DNA of 64,000 nt, taken from NCBI RefSeq assembly GCF_023501975.1, contig NZ_JAMFLH010000012.1:83433-147432 (forward strand). Reading direction: 5' to 3'. The position numbers were made by a program, and so were the translations under genes. Shown piece after piece: positions 27,321 to 35,300 of the stretch. Position 1 is the first letter of the stretch, and each line of letters starts with the position of its first letter. Source of the stretch: Altererythrobacter sp. KTW20L. GTDB taxonomy: Bacteria; Pseudomonadota; Alphaproteobacteria; Sphingomonadales; Sphingomonadaceae. The notes beneath the pieces are model-generated. The model saw nothing but the letters and a program-made list of their open reading frames with translations, made no database searches and was not told the origin of the DNA.

Positions 27321-28961
27321 TCAAATCTCGTTTGCCGCGGCGAACCGGTTGATGTGCTCGGCAGCGCGGAAGGCAAGGGCTTCGATGGTGTGGGTTGGCT
27401 GGCCGCGTGTGGAAGTCGGCAGGCTGGAACCGTCGCACAGGAACAGGTTCGTCACATCGTGCGTGCGATGGTACTTGTCGATTACCGAGGTCGTCGGGTC
27501 GTCGCCCATGCGGCATGTGCCCAGCAGGTGGACACCGCCATTGGCCGGGCCAACCTCGCTTGGCACGATCTGGACTGCGCCGGCGGCATCCATGATCTCG
27601 ACCGCCCGATCGACCATGAACTGAGCGTGCTTCATGTCGTCCGGATGGTCCTTGTAGGTCACCCGCATGGCCGAAACACCCCAGTCGTCCTTCAGGTCGG
27701 GGTCGATGTCGATCCGGTTGGTCGGCTGCGCCAGCGACGTGCCGTGGCCCGCGCAATTCATCCAGTGGGTGTAGCTTTCGAGATAGTCCTTGAACTCCGG
27801 CCCCCAGGTCGGCGTGCCTTCCGGAACGTTCTGGCCCCAGGTCAGCGGGCCGCCGGATCGCGCCGTAAAGCCGCCACCGCCATAGAAGCCGCGCGCCGGA
27901 TCGGAATTGTAGAAATCGTGCAGCATCATGGTGACGTTGGCACCCTTGTACTCGTTCAATGGCTCCTCGAACCGCGCCTGTGCGCCGCCGCCCTTGTTGA
28001 GCATCAGGTTGCGGCCCACCATGTCGCTGGAATTGGCAAGGCCCGTGGGTTGCGCGTTGGTGGCGGAATTGAGTAGCAGTTTGGGCGTTTCGGAGCCATT
28101 GGCGCAGACCACCACGGCGCGGGCGTGCTGGAACTGCTCCACCCGATCACCATCGAAATAGTGTACGCCGGTGGCGCGGCCGGCATCATTCATGCCGATC
28201 TGGAACACATAGCTGTTGGAGCGGACCTCGCAATTGCCGCTTTCTTCCGCTTCCGGGATGACGGTCCAGACCGACGAATTTTTGGCCTTCACCTCGCAGG
28301 CAAAGCCGCCGCACAGCCCGCATTGCACGCAGGCCGGGCGACCCCGGTAAACGGTCGAATTGATTGCCATCGGCGAAGGGAAGGGGTGCAGCCCCAGCGC
28401 CCGCGCACCGCGTTCGAACAGCACGCCGGACGATTTGATCGGCAGGTGCGGCATCGGGTAGGGCCTAGAGTGGAACGAGGCGAAGGGGCTGGCGCCCGCC
28501 AGGCCCGATACGCCGACTTCCCATTCCACCTTGCAGTAATAGGGTTCCAGCTCGGCATATGTGATCGGCCAGTCCACCAGGTCCGCGCCCTCGATCGGGC
28601 CGAGGACGCTGCGTTCGATGAAGTCGATCTCGTGGAGCCGCCAGAAGTTGGCATTGAAGTGTGAACTGCTCCCACCCACGACGCGGGCATAGGTCATCGA
28701 ATTGCGCCGCACCGCCACCTCGCTTTCGTCGCGGCGGAAGGTCTGCGGATTGGTGGCCGGGTTGTTCGTGATGCCCGAGAGGTGGCGGTATTTCAGTTCG
28801 TCGTGCTCGAACTCCCAGGCATCGAGCCGCGGCCCCTGCTCCATGATGACCACGCTGTGGCCGGCCAGGGCCAGCTCCCGCGCCACGATGCCGCCTGCCG
28901 ATCCGGACCCGACCACGATGAAATCGACCGTCTCGCTGGTCGGAAATGTCTTGCGTTCCAT
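27321..28961 (-). CDS. GMC-family FAD-dependent sugar/polyol dehydrogenase, large subunit
   Basis: Flavoprotein of 546 aa. The N-terminal Rossmann motif VVGSGSAGGIVARELA (residues 16-31) binds FAD. The C-terminal GMC signatures HLLGTCRMGDD and RGQPTHTIEALAFRAAEH supply the catalytic His pair. Between them lies CVQCGLCGGFACEVKAK (about residues 205-221), the cysteine cluster that holds a [3Fe-4S] centre in FAD-dependent gluconate and glucose dehydrogenases. Together with the small subunit encoded 12 bp upstream it forms the alpha-gamma core of a periplasmic dehydrogenase, exported by the Tat signal of its partner. The usual membrane cytochrome c subunit is not adjacent, so the electron acceptor is unknown. 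The substrate cannot be read. Confidence 0.88.
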   Translation of the reverse strand: MERKTFPTSETVDFIVVGSGSAGGIVARELALAGHSVVIMEQGPRLDAWEFEHDELKYRHLSGITNNPATNPQTFRRDESEVAVRRNSMTYARVVGGSSSHFNANFWRLHEIDFIERSVLGPIEGADLVDWPITYAELEPYYCKVEWEVGVSGLAGASPFASFHSRPYPMPHLPIKSSGVLFERGARALGLHPFPSPMAINSTVYRGRPACVQCGLCGGFACEVKAKNSSVWTVIPEAEESGNCEVRSNSYVFQIGMNDAGRATGVHYFDGDRVEQFQHARAVVVCANGSETPKLLLNSATNAQPTGLANSSDMVGRNLMLNKGGGAQARFEEPLNEYKGANVTMMLHDFYNSDPARGFYGGGGFTARSGGPLTWGQNVPEGTPTWGPEFKDYLESYTHWMNCAGHGTSLAQPTNRIDIDPDLKDDWGVSAMRVTYKDHPDDMKHAQFMVDRAVEIMDAAGAVQIVPSEVGPANGGVHLLGTCRMGDDPTTSVIDKYHRTHDVTNLFLCDGSSLPTSTRGQPTHTIEALAFRAAEHINRFAAANEI

Positions 28962-28973
28962 GATCGCGCTCCG

Positions 28974-29588
28974 TCAGGCGGTGAAGGGCTGGGTGCCGGG
29001 GTAGGGGACAAACCCGGGGTAATCCCGGTCGTAGAATCCGAAGGGCGAGGTCCAGAAGTGGCGGTTCTCCACGCCGATCAGGTCCCATCCCTTGTATTCG
29101 TGGTTGCCGCCATATTTGGGCAGGGCAATCAGACCGAGGACGGTGAGGCGGCGGATAGCCAGGAAGAACGGAGTCTCATCCACCTCGTGCAGCCATTCGA
29201 CCTGCTGCGCTTCGGGTGCGGCGGAAAACGGCGTTGCCGAGCCCGTGTGCGCTGCGAAAGCGCTCTGGAATTCGGCCAGGCCCAGCTCGAATTCGGGCCA
29301 CTGGGCGGCGAAGAAGCTGCCCAGGGCATTGTCGATGAAGTAGAGCACCTGCGCATCACGCGCCCCGGGCTTGGCGCCCCCGGGCACGATCAGGTTCATG
29401 ATGGCGTCCACCTCGGCGGCCTGCGGCACAGTGAGCCGTGTCAGGCTGGCATGTCCGGCGCCATCCCCGTGATGCCCATGTTCGGCGGCGCTGGCAATCT
29501 GCGGCCAGTTGACGGCGATCCAGCTCGCGCTGGCGAGGTTGCCGACTGCTATCAGGAATTGGCGACGCGAGGGGCTTGGTTGTTCCAT
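28974..29588 (-). CDS. Gluconate 2-dehydrogenase subunit 3-family (gamma) protein
   Basis: Small subunit of 204 aa. It begins with a twin-arginine signal (SRRQFLIAVGNLASASWIAVNWPQIASAA, about residues 7-35), followed by a histidine-rich HGHHGDGAGH. The subunit-3 domain (about 45-200) contains AEVDAIMNLIVPGGAKPGARDAQVLYFIDNALG and a Tyr/Phe-rich end with WTSPFGFYDRDYPGFVPYP. In known complexes this subunit pilots the folded FAD subunit through the Tat pathway and caps it. It starts upstream of, and is cotranscribed with, the GMC gene. Confidence 0.87.
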   Translation of the reverse strand: MEQPSPSRRQFLIAVGNLASASWIAVNWPQIASAAEHGHHGDGAGHASLTRLTVPQAAEVDAIMNLIVPGGAKPGARDAQVLYFIDNALGSFFAAQWPEFELGLAEFQSAFAAHTGSATPFSAAPEAQQVEWLHEVDETPFFLAIRRLTVLGLIALPKYGGNHEYKGWDLIGVENRHFWTSPFGFYDRDYPGFVPYPGTQPFTA

Positions 29589-29753
29589 GAGGTACTCCGC
29601 TCCAGCCGGAAGGCCCCCGGAAACAGCGCCTCAACGGGCGCGGAGGGAATACGTCAAACAGCGCATTGGCCGCGCAGCGTCGGCCTGAGGCAGAGGTAGC
29701 AAAGTGGATCGCGTGGCCCTAAGCGGGAGGCACACACCGAAAGGGCAGGGCGC

Positions 29754-30095
29754 ATGGCCAGGAAGCATTCGAAAAGCGGTCGCGGCGAAGACCTTTACCC
29801 CGAGAGCGATGAAACGCCGACCGAACCGGTCACTTGCTGGCTGTGCGGACGGCCGACCGGCAAGACGATTGTCTGGCACCACCCGGTCCCCAAAAGCCGG
29901 GGCGGGCGCGATGTCGTGCCGATGCATCCGATCTGCCAGCAGACGGTGATCGCCAATTTCACCAATTCCGAATTGCAGCGCCACGGCACCGACGTGGCGG
30001 CGCTGCTGGACAATCCCAACGTGCGCAAGTTCGTGGACTGGGTAGCGAAGAAGGATCCCGATTTTACCGCCACGATCACCAAGAAGCAGCGCTGA
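29754..30095 (+). CDS. HNH-endonuclease-like zinc protein
   Basis: Cytoplasmic protein of 113 aa. The centre reads CWLCGRPTGKTIVWHHPVPKSRGGRDVVPMHPICQQ (about residues 28-63): a CxxC pair, a double His, PKSRGG and HPxC, which is the pattern of a compact HNH nuclease or HNH-like zinc finger. The N-terminus is charged and the C-terminus is helical (LLDNPNVRKFVDWVAKKDPDF). No phage or restriction genes surround it, so a defence role is not supported. It is divergent from the dehydrogenase genes and followed 7 bp later by a second small zinc-type protein. Confidence 0.65.
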   Translation: MARKHSKSGRGEDLYPESDETPTEPVTCWLCGRPTGKTIVWHHPVPKSRGGRDVVPMHPICQQTVIANFTNSELQRHGTDVAALLDNPNVRKFVDWVAKKDPDFTATITKKQR

Positions 30096-30102
30096 GCGGT
30101 TC

Positions 30103-30297
30103 GTGCGTACACGGCTGAGCATCTGCGTGAAAAAGGCACGCTATGCCGCACAGGACGAAGCGGCGGCGGCGATCGAGCTATCGGGTTGGGAGCTGCGGAC
30201 CTACCGCTGTGACCGGTGCGGGCGGTTCCACCTGACCAGCCGCACCAAGGGCAAGCGCGTGCCCCGGCCTGCTGCGCCTGCGATTGACACGACTTAG
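30103..30297 (+). CDS. Small zinc-ribbon-like protein of unknown function
   Basis: A 64-residue basic protein starting at GTG 30103 (the alternative frames are poor). It contains KARYAAQDEAAAAIELSGW, then YRCDRCGRFHLTSRTKGKR with a CxxCGxxH unit that could hold zinc or bind nucleic acid. Similar short proteins with the C-x2-C-x3-H-(L/V)TS pattern are found in alphaproteobacteria without known role. It probably shares a transcript with the upstream HNH-like gene and ends one base before the convergent oxidoreductase gene. Confidence 0.6.
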   Translation: MRTRLSICVKKARYAAQDEAAAAIELSGWELRTYRCDRCGRFHLTSRTKGKRVPRPAAPAIDTT

Positions 30298-30298
30298 A

Positions 30299-31288
30299 TC
30301 AGAACCGCACGACGACCTTGCCGATCTGCTGGTTCGATTCGAGATAGGCGTTCGCTTCCGGCAGGGATTCCAGACCGTTGAAGACCTTTGCTATTACCGG
30401 ATCGAGCTTGCCCAGGGCGAGGCCGGCCAGTACCTTCTCGCGCGCGGCGGCGAAGCGGTGGGGGTGGTTCCATATCTCACTGGCCACCCAACCGCGCATC
30501 GACGCGCCCTTGAATGCCATCGGCCAGTGCGGATAGGGCGTGGGCTGGCCGCTGAGGCCGCCATAGACGAACAGGATGCCGCGCGGGGCGAGGGCCTGGG
30601 CCAGGGTGTCAACATAGGAGCCGCCGACCGGATCGAACGCGCAGCGCGCGCCTTTTCCGCCGGTGATCTCCATCACCCGTTCGACCAGGTCCTCCTCCTC
30701 GGTGGCGATAACGTGGGCCGCGCCATGGTCCTTCAGCGCGCCAGCCTTGGTGCTGGTTCGGGTGGCGGCGATGGGGATGGCGCCCGCCCAGTTGCACAGC
30801 TGGATCGCGGCGAGGCCCACGCTGGATGAGGCGGCGGGAATGATCACCGCATCGTTCGGACCAACTTCGGCCACTTCATAGACGGCATAGGCGGTCATGT
30901 ACTGCATCCAGATGGCTGCGGCGGTTACGGGGTCCATGTGATCGGGCGCGGGTTGTAGTATGCGAGTGGGAACAATGGCTTCGTCGGCCCAGATCCCGTA
31001 ATCGCCCTGTGAAATCATCGGTAGGACGCAGACTCGCTGGCCCACGGCGTAGTCACTCACCCCGTCGCCCAGTGCCACGATGGTTCCGGCCCCTTCATAA
31101 CCGATGAGGCTGGGGAACTGGGGCCGGGTGGGATAGTGGCCTGCGCGGTACATCGCCTCGGCGCGGTTGAGACCGACGGCTTCCACCTTGATGCGGACAT
31201 GGCCGGGGCCGGGCGGGCCGATGTCCAGTTCCTCGATCACCAGCTTCTCGAGGCCGCCGGTCTCGTGGAATCGTATTACCCTGGTCAT
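30299..31288 (-). CDS. MDR-family NADPH:quinone oxidoreductase-like protein
   Basis: Medium-chain reductase/dehydrogenase of 329 aa. The N-terminal GroES-like domain has the signature VEAVGLNRAEAMYRAGHYP and LIGYEGAGTIVALGDGVSDYAVGQRV. The nucleotide-binding fold is marked by AAIWMQYMTAYAVYEVA and VIIPAASSSVGLAAIQLCNWAGA, with ATRTSTKAGAL as the NADP-type phosphate-binding turn. Catalytic and structural zinc cysteines are absent, so it belongs to the zinc-free QOR branch. The ATG at 31288 has GGGAGA upstream; a longer frame reaches into the neighbouring terminator and is unlikely. The substrate is not known. Confidence 0.85.
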   Translation of the reverse strand: MTRVIRFHETGGLEKLVIEELDIGPPGPGHVRIKVEAVGLNRAEAMYRAGHYPTRPQFPSLIGYEGAGTIVALGDGVSDYAVGQRVCVLPMISQGDYGIWADEAIVPTRILQPAPDHMDPVTAAAIWMQYMTAYAVYEVAEVGPNDAVIIPAASSSVGLAAIQLCNWAGAIPIAATRTSTKAGALKDHGAAHVIATEEEDLVERVMEITGGKGARCAFDPVGGSYVDTLAQALAPRGILFVYGGLSGQPTPYPHWPMAFKGASMRGWVASEIWNHPHRFAAAREKVLAGLALGKLDPVIAKVFNGLESLPEANAYLESNQQIGKVVVRF

Positions 31289-31354
31289 CGCAAGTCTCCC
31301 TTTTGCCACGCATTCCTGCGCGCGCGGGGCCTCGCTGTCCAGCGTGCCAGAGAC

Positions 31355-31388
31355 AAAAGAAAGGGGCCGCTCCCGAAGGAACGGCCCC
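31355..31388 (-). terminator. Rho-independent terminator of the TonB receptor gene
   Basis: On the minus strand GGGGCCGTTCC (31388-31378), a TTCG tetraloop and GGAGCGGCCCC (31373-31363) form a stem with one G-U pair. It is followed by TTTCTTTT (31362-31355). It begins 23 bp after the receptor stop codon. Confidence 0.9.
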
Positions 31389-31410
31389 GATCTTGTCATA
31401 CGTAGCGCGA

Positions 31411-34400
31411 TCAGAACTGCATGTTCGCGCCAATGTAGGCCCGGCGACCAACGATGTCGTAGTTGGAAGCGTTATAGCCACCGCCAGTCAGCTGGAATGC
31501 AGCCGCGTTGGCAAGCGGGTTGGTGTTGCCGAACGGGGGAGCCTTGTTGAACAGGTTGTCCACACCGAAGCGGAAAGTGACGCTATCCGTTGCCGCGAAC
31601 GAGCTGTTCAGGTTGAACAGGTTGTACGAACCGTAACCAGTGTTGGTCGTTCCCGACCTGATGCTGGGCAAGTGTTGCCACTGAAGACCAAGGCGGAACT
31701 GGTCAAGCGAGTAGCTGACATTGGTCAGCGCCTTGTACCGGAAGGCACCATTGGCATTCAAGCCAGCGTCCGGAGCAGCAAACGTGCCCGCAAAATCGCG
31801 GAACGGCGTCTGCGAAGCTTCCGGCACGTTCGAGAAGAACGGCGACGACTTCAGGTTCAACAGGTAGTTGAAGGTCGAGTTCAGACCAAGCGTGCCCGGA
31901 CCCACTTCCATCCGCCAATCCAGCTGGGCGTCAATGCCCGAGGTACGGAAGGCACCGGTGTTGGTGTAGGCAAGCTGCACCGCTCCGATACCGCCGCCCG
32001 TTCCGCGCTGGAAGTTGTTACAGAAGAAGCTGTTCGGATCGAAAGTCGGGTTGAACGCCGAACCCAGGCAGAGCTGCTGTAGTGTCTGACCCGACTGGAG
32101 ACCAATCGCGTCGTTCACCTTGATGCTGTAGTAATCGATCGCCAGCCGCATGTTGCTGAAAATGCCGCTTTCGATTGGCGAGTCGATGACTGCACCTGCC
32201 GTGATCGTCTTCGCCGTTTCCGTGGTCAGGTTCGGGTTACCCACGAAATAGGGGAACGCGAAGCCCGGAGCCGTGGACGTGCTGGTCGAAGCAGCCGACG
32301 GAGCGATGTAGTTCGGATCCGAAGGAGCAAGACCGTTGCCGTAGTACGATACAGAGTTGAGCGGCTGACCCGGGATCTGGGTCTTGTCCATCAACTGAAC
32401 GCACAGTGCACGCACATTGGCACCGTTGGCATTGGCCGGGTTGGCCGAATACGAGAACGGATTACCCAACGAGCAACCATCGCCACCCGTCAGCAGGCCG
32501 AAGTTCTGCGTGAGCGAGTAGAGCTCACCGATGTTCGGCGCACGTTCGGCGCGGTTATAGCCGCCACGCAGACGCAGCCAGTCGGCAACTTCCCAGCTGC
32601 CTTCCACCTTCCAGGTGGTGCTGCCGCCGGTCTGGCTGGAGTCCGAATAACGGACGCCGGCGATCAGGTCGAGCTGTTGGATGAGCGGAAGGTCTTGCAG
32701 CAGCGGAATGAAAATTTCGCCGTACACTTCCTTGCTGCTCAGCTTTTCGTCGATGCTCTGCGCAGGATAGATGCCCAGTGCCTGGTCGAGGAAACCGGAG
32801 TTGCGTTCCTTGAGGGTATCCTCGAGGAAAACATAGCCGTTCGAACGAGACGTGGCACCCAGCGCGGTGCGAACCTCGCCCGCAGGCAGATCGAACAGCG
32901 ACCCTTCCAGGTTGGCTTCCCAGACGGTCTGCCGCATGGTTGCAGTTTCCTTCAGGTCGGCCGTGATTGCCGCGATACAATCCTGCGACACCGGAGCGTT
33001 CGTGAACGGATTCAGCCCGCTGGTGCAGCTCGCCGAATTGGCACCGAAGCCACCGCCAACGGCATTGCCGGTGCGCACGAAGCCGGCACCGAAGTTCGGA
33101 GCAGACATCACCGTGCGCAGACGTTCCAGCGAAGCCACGCCGGTGGTCAGGAAGTTGGTGACCGATTCACCACGCTGCCAGGTTACATCCCAGCTCCAGT
33201 CCGTATCGGGAATGGAACCTTCAAGCCCGAACAGCATGTTGTAGGTGTAGTTGTCGGTGATCGTTTCGCGGTTGCCGAGACCCGGTACGTAGCCGGTGGG
33301 CGACCATGAACACGAAGCGCCAGAAACGAAGTTCTCGGCATCCGGGGTGCCCTCGCCGCAGCCAACTGCCGCAACGCGATTGTTGTACGCAGAGATGCGT
33401 GCTTCGTAGGCTTGATCGCTCTCGTCGGCTCCTTGGGGGCCCACCGGTTCAACGACTGCGCCACGAGCGTTCAGTAGAGAAGTCAGGGCCTCCGGCAGAT
33501 AAGTCGAGTCATTACCGTAACGCGGGATCACCACGTTCCAGCCGCCGACGATCGGGCCGGGCTGCTGTACGGTTTCGGTGTGCGAGGTGTTGAAATACCC
33601 CTGCGCAACGGCCGCAACCCAATCGTTGATCTCGTACGATCCACGCGTGTAGAAGTTGTAGCGGGTCATCGGCAGGTTCAGGTAATCTTCCTGGAAGTTC
33701 TGCGAGATGCCGCCAAGCGACGAACGTACGGTTTCCTGGCCATCAATCATGCTGACCGGGAAGTTGGACACGCCCGAAACGCCAGCGGCCGAGTTGCCGA
33801 AGGTGAACGGAGTGCCATCCGGCAGGAAATACAGCGAACCAGTGGCCGAAACGTTGGTAGCCGGATCCCGGTTGGGGAAATAGCTGTTGAGAACGGCCTG
33901 GTAGTTGGCGTTGCTGCCCGTCTGCGAGATACCCGAGAAAGTCGGGAAGAAGTAGTTTCCGCCCACGTCCGGGTTAGCCCACAGATCCTGAAACCACGAA
34001 CGGTCACGACGGAAGGAGGGCCGACGGTCCGAAGTCGAGACTGCCAGGCTGATATTGCCGCGGCCGTCTGCAAAGTTTGTGCCCATCATTGCGCTGAGGC
34101 TGTATTCCGCCCCGTCGCCTTCCTGGGTGATGCCGTACTGGCTGTTGATCTCGATCCCTTCGAAGTTCTTCTTGAGGATGAAGTTCACAACGCCGCCCAC
34201 GGCGTCTGCGCCGTAGGTCGAGGACGCACCACCCGAGATGATTTCGACGCGCTCGATAGCGGCCGAAGGCAGGGTGTTGATGTCAACGGCCATCGAGGCG
34301 TTGCTCGGGGTCGCACGGCGACCGTCGATCAGCACGAGGTTACGGTTGGAACCGATGCCGCGCAGCGAGACCGTGGCCGAGCCGGGGGTGTTCGATGGTG

Positions 34401-34698
34401 ATGCCTGGATGTCGCCGCCCTGGGTCGGGTTCTTTTCGGGAACGAACTGCGGCAGACGGTTCAGATTGACTTCGACAGACGACGTGCTCGAATTTTCGAG
34501 CAGATCTGCGCCCACTGTCACGATCGGGCTGTTGCCCTCGAAATCCTGACGCGTAATGCGCGAGCCGGTGACCACGATGCGGTCTTCCTGCGCCGCTCCG
34601 GCTTGCTGTGCCACAGCCGGAACGGCAATGGTAAAGGTGCTGGCGCCACCGGCCAGCAGCAGGGCCTTCACGACCTGCTTGTTGCTAAAATTCCTCAC
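31411..34698 (-). CDS. TonB-dependent outer-membrane receptor
   Basis: Outer-membrane active transporter of 1095 aa. A signal peptide (about residues 1-30, ALLLAGGASTFTIAVPAVAQ) is followed by the TonB-box region EDRIVVTGSRI (about 38-48). The plug domain (about 55-180) has TVSLRGIGSNRNLVLIDGRR and GGASSTYGADAVGGVVNFILKKNFEG. The 22-strand barrel ends with an aromatic residue, YDIVGRRAYIGANMQF. The start is GTG 34698 with AGGGAG seven bases ahead. Sphingomonads carry many such receptors for glycans, peptides or siderophores; nothing in the sequence fixes the ligand. The divergent MarR-type gene is a candidate regulator. Confidence 0.95.
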   Translation of the reverse strand: MRNFSNKQVVKALLLAGGASTFTIAVPAVAQQAGAAQEDRIVVTGSRITRQDFEGNSPIVTVGADLLENSSTSSVEVNLNRLPQFVPEKNPTQGGDIQASPSNTPGSATVSLRGIGSNRNLVLIDGRRATPSNASMAVDINTLPSAAIERVEIISGGASSTYGADAVGGVVNFILKKNFEGIEINSQYGITQEGDGAEYSLSAMMGTNFADGRGNISLAVSTSDRRPSFRRDRSWFQDLWANPDVGGNYFFPTFSGISQTGSNANYQAVLNSYFPNRDPATNVSATGSLYFLPDGTPFTFGNSAAGVSGVSNFPVSMIDGQETVRSSLGGISQNFQEDYLNLPMTRYNFYTRGSYEINDWVAAVAQGYFNTSHTETVQQPGPIVGGWNVVIPRYGNDSTYLPEALTSLLNARGAVVEPVGPQGADESDQAYEARISAYNNRVAAVGCGEGTPDAENFVSGASCSWSPTGYVPGLGNRETITDNYTYNMLFGLEGSIPDTDWSWDVTWQRGESVTNFLTTGVASLERLRTVMSAPNFGAGFVRTGNAVGGGFGANSASCTSGLNPFTNAPVSQDCIAAITADLKETATMRQTVWEANLEGSLFDLPAGEVRTALGATSRSNGYVFLEDTLKERNSGFLDQALGIYPAQSIDEKLSSKEVYGEIFIPLLQDLPLIQQLDLIAGVRYSDSSQTGGSTTWKVEGSWEVADWLRLRGGYNRAERAPNIGELYSLTQNFGLLTGGDGCSLGNPFSYSANPANANGANVRALCVQLMDKTQIPGQPLNSVSYYGNGLAPSDPNYIAPSAASTSTSTAPGFAFPYFVGNPNLTTETAKTITAGAVIDSPIESGIFSNMRLAIDYYSIKVNDAIGLQSGQTLQQLCLGSAFNPTFDPNSFFCNNFQRGTGGGIGAVQLAYTNTGAFRTSGIDAQLDWRMEVGPGTLGLNSTFNYLLNLKSSPFFSNVPEASQTPFRDFAGTFAAPDAGLNANGAFRYKALTNVSYSLDQFRLGLQWQHLPSIRSGTTNTGYGSYNLFNLNSSFAATDSVTFRFGVDNLFNKAPPFGNTNPLANAAAFQLTGGGYNASNYDIVGRRAYIGANMQF

Positions 34699-35300
34699 TT
34701 GGTGCTCCCTTCACAGTGAACGCGCACAGCTTCCGGCTGCCCGCGATTTCAAATATCCTGCCACCGTGCTCCGGACCGGCATCGTGCCATGACCGTTGCC
34801 TGAAGACCCGAAGGTCCGGCGACTGAATTACCGGAGTTGAAAATCTGGAACGCCGGATGGTCCGGCTTCAGCGTGGCCCTCATGACCGAACTGTTCTAGG
34901 CTCTCTCCCCCTGCAGTAGCCCCCTTCTGAATCGGGAGGAAACCGCACGAATCCTTGCATATTGCCTGCCGTTGACAGTGTCTAGTGCGCTTGCCGGAGC
35001 AATTGCGGGAAACTTCGTTGCGTCACGTCCCGCGCAAGGGATTGGGGTATCGCAAGGACTGCCAGGATAGGTTGCGACGGAAACTTGGTCCACGATTATG
35101 GTAATAATTTCAATGCCTAAGGCTCCGGCGTGACCCGACGTGGCGGACCAGTGTTGCCAACCTGCATCGCTCGCCCAACTTCCGCCCCGAAAAATCTTGT
35201 GGTTGACTTGGTCCGTCGTTGCGCCAAGCCTCGGAAACGTGATCATGGCGCAAAGGCAATGCGCCGCCGGAAGCAGGCAAAAGGGGGAGGCCGAAGCCTG
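34699..35300. other. Divergent regulatory gap between TonB receptor and tandem-MarR gene
   Basis: No convincing gene lies in these 602 bases. A 6-bp palindrome GCCGGA-TGG-TCCGGC occurs at 34852-34866, and GGTCCGG recurs at 34813-34819, so an operator is possible. TTGACA at 34972 lacks a recognisable -10 at the right distance. Confidence 0.4.

Noticed and set aside
29754..30095. Phage defence or restriction system at the HNH-like gene
   Set aside because: No methyltransferase, helicase, toxin or phage gene is adjacent, so the HNH motif alone does not support it.
34972..35000. TTGACA as a promoter for the tandem-MarR gene
   Set aside because: No -10-like hexamer occurs 16-18 bases further on, and it is more than 300 bp from the chosen start.
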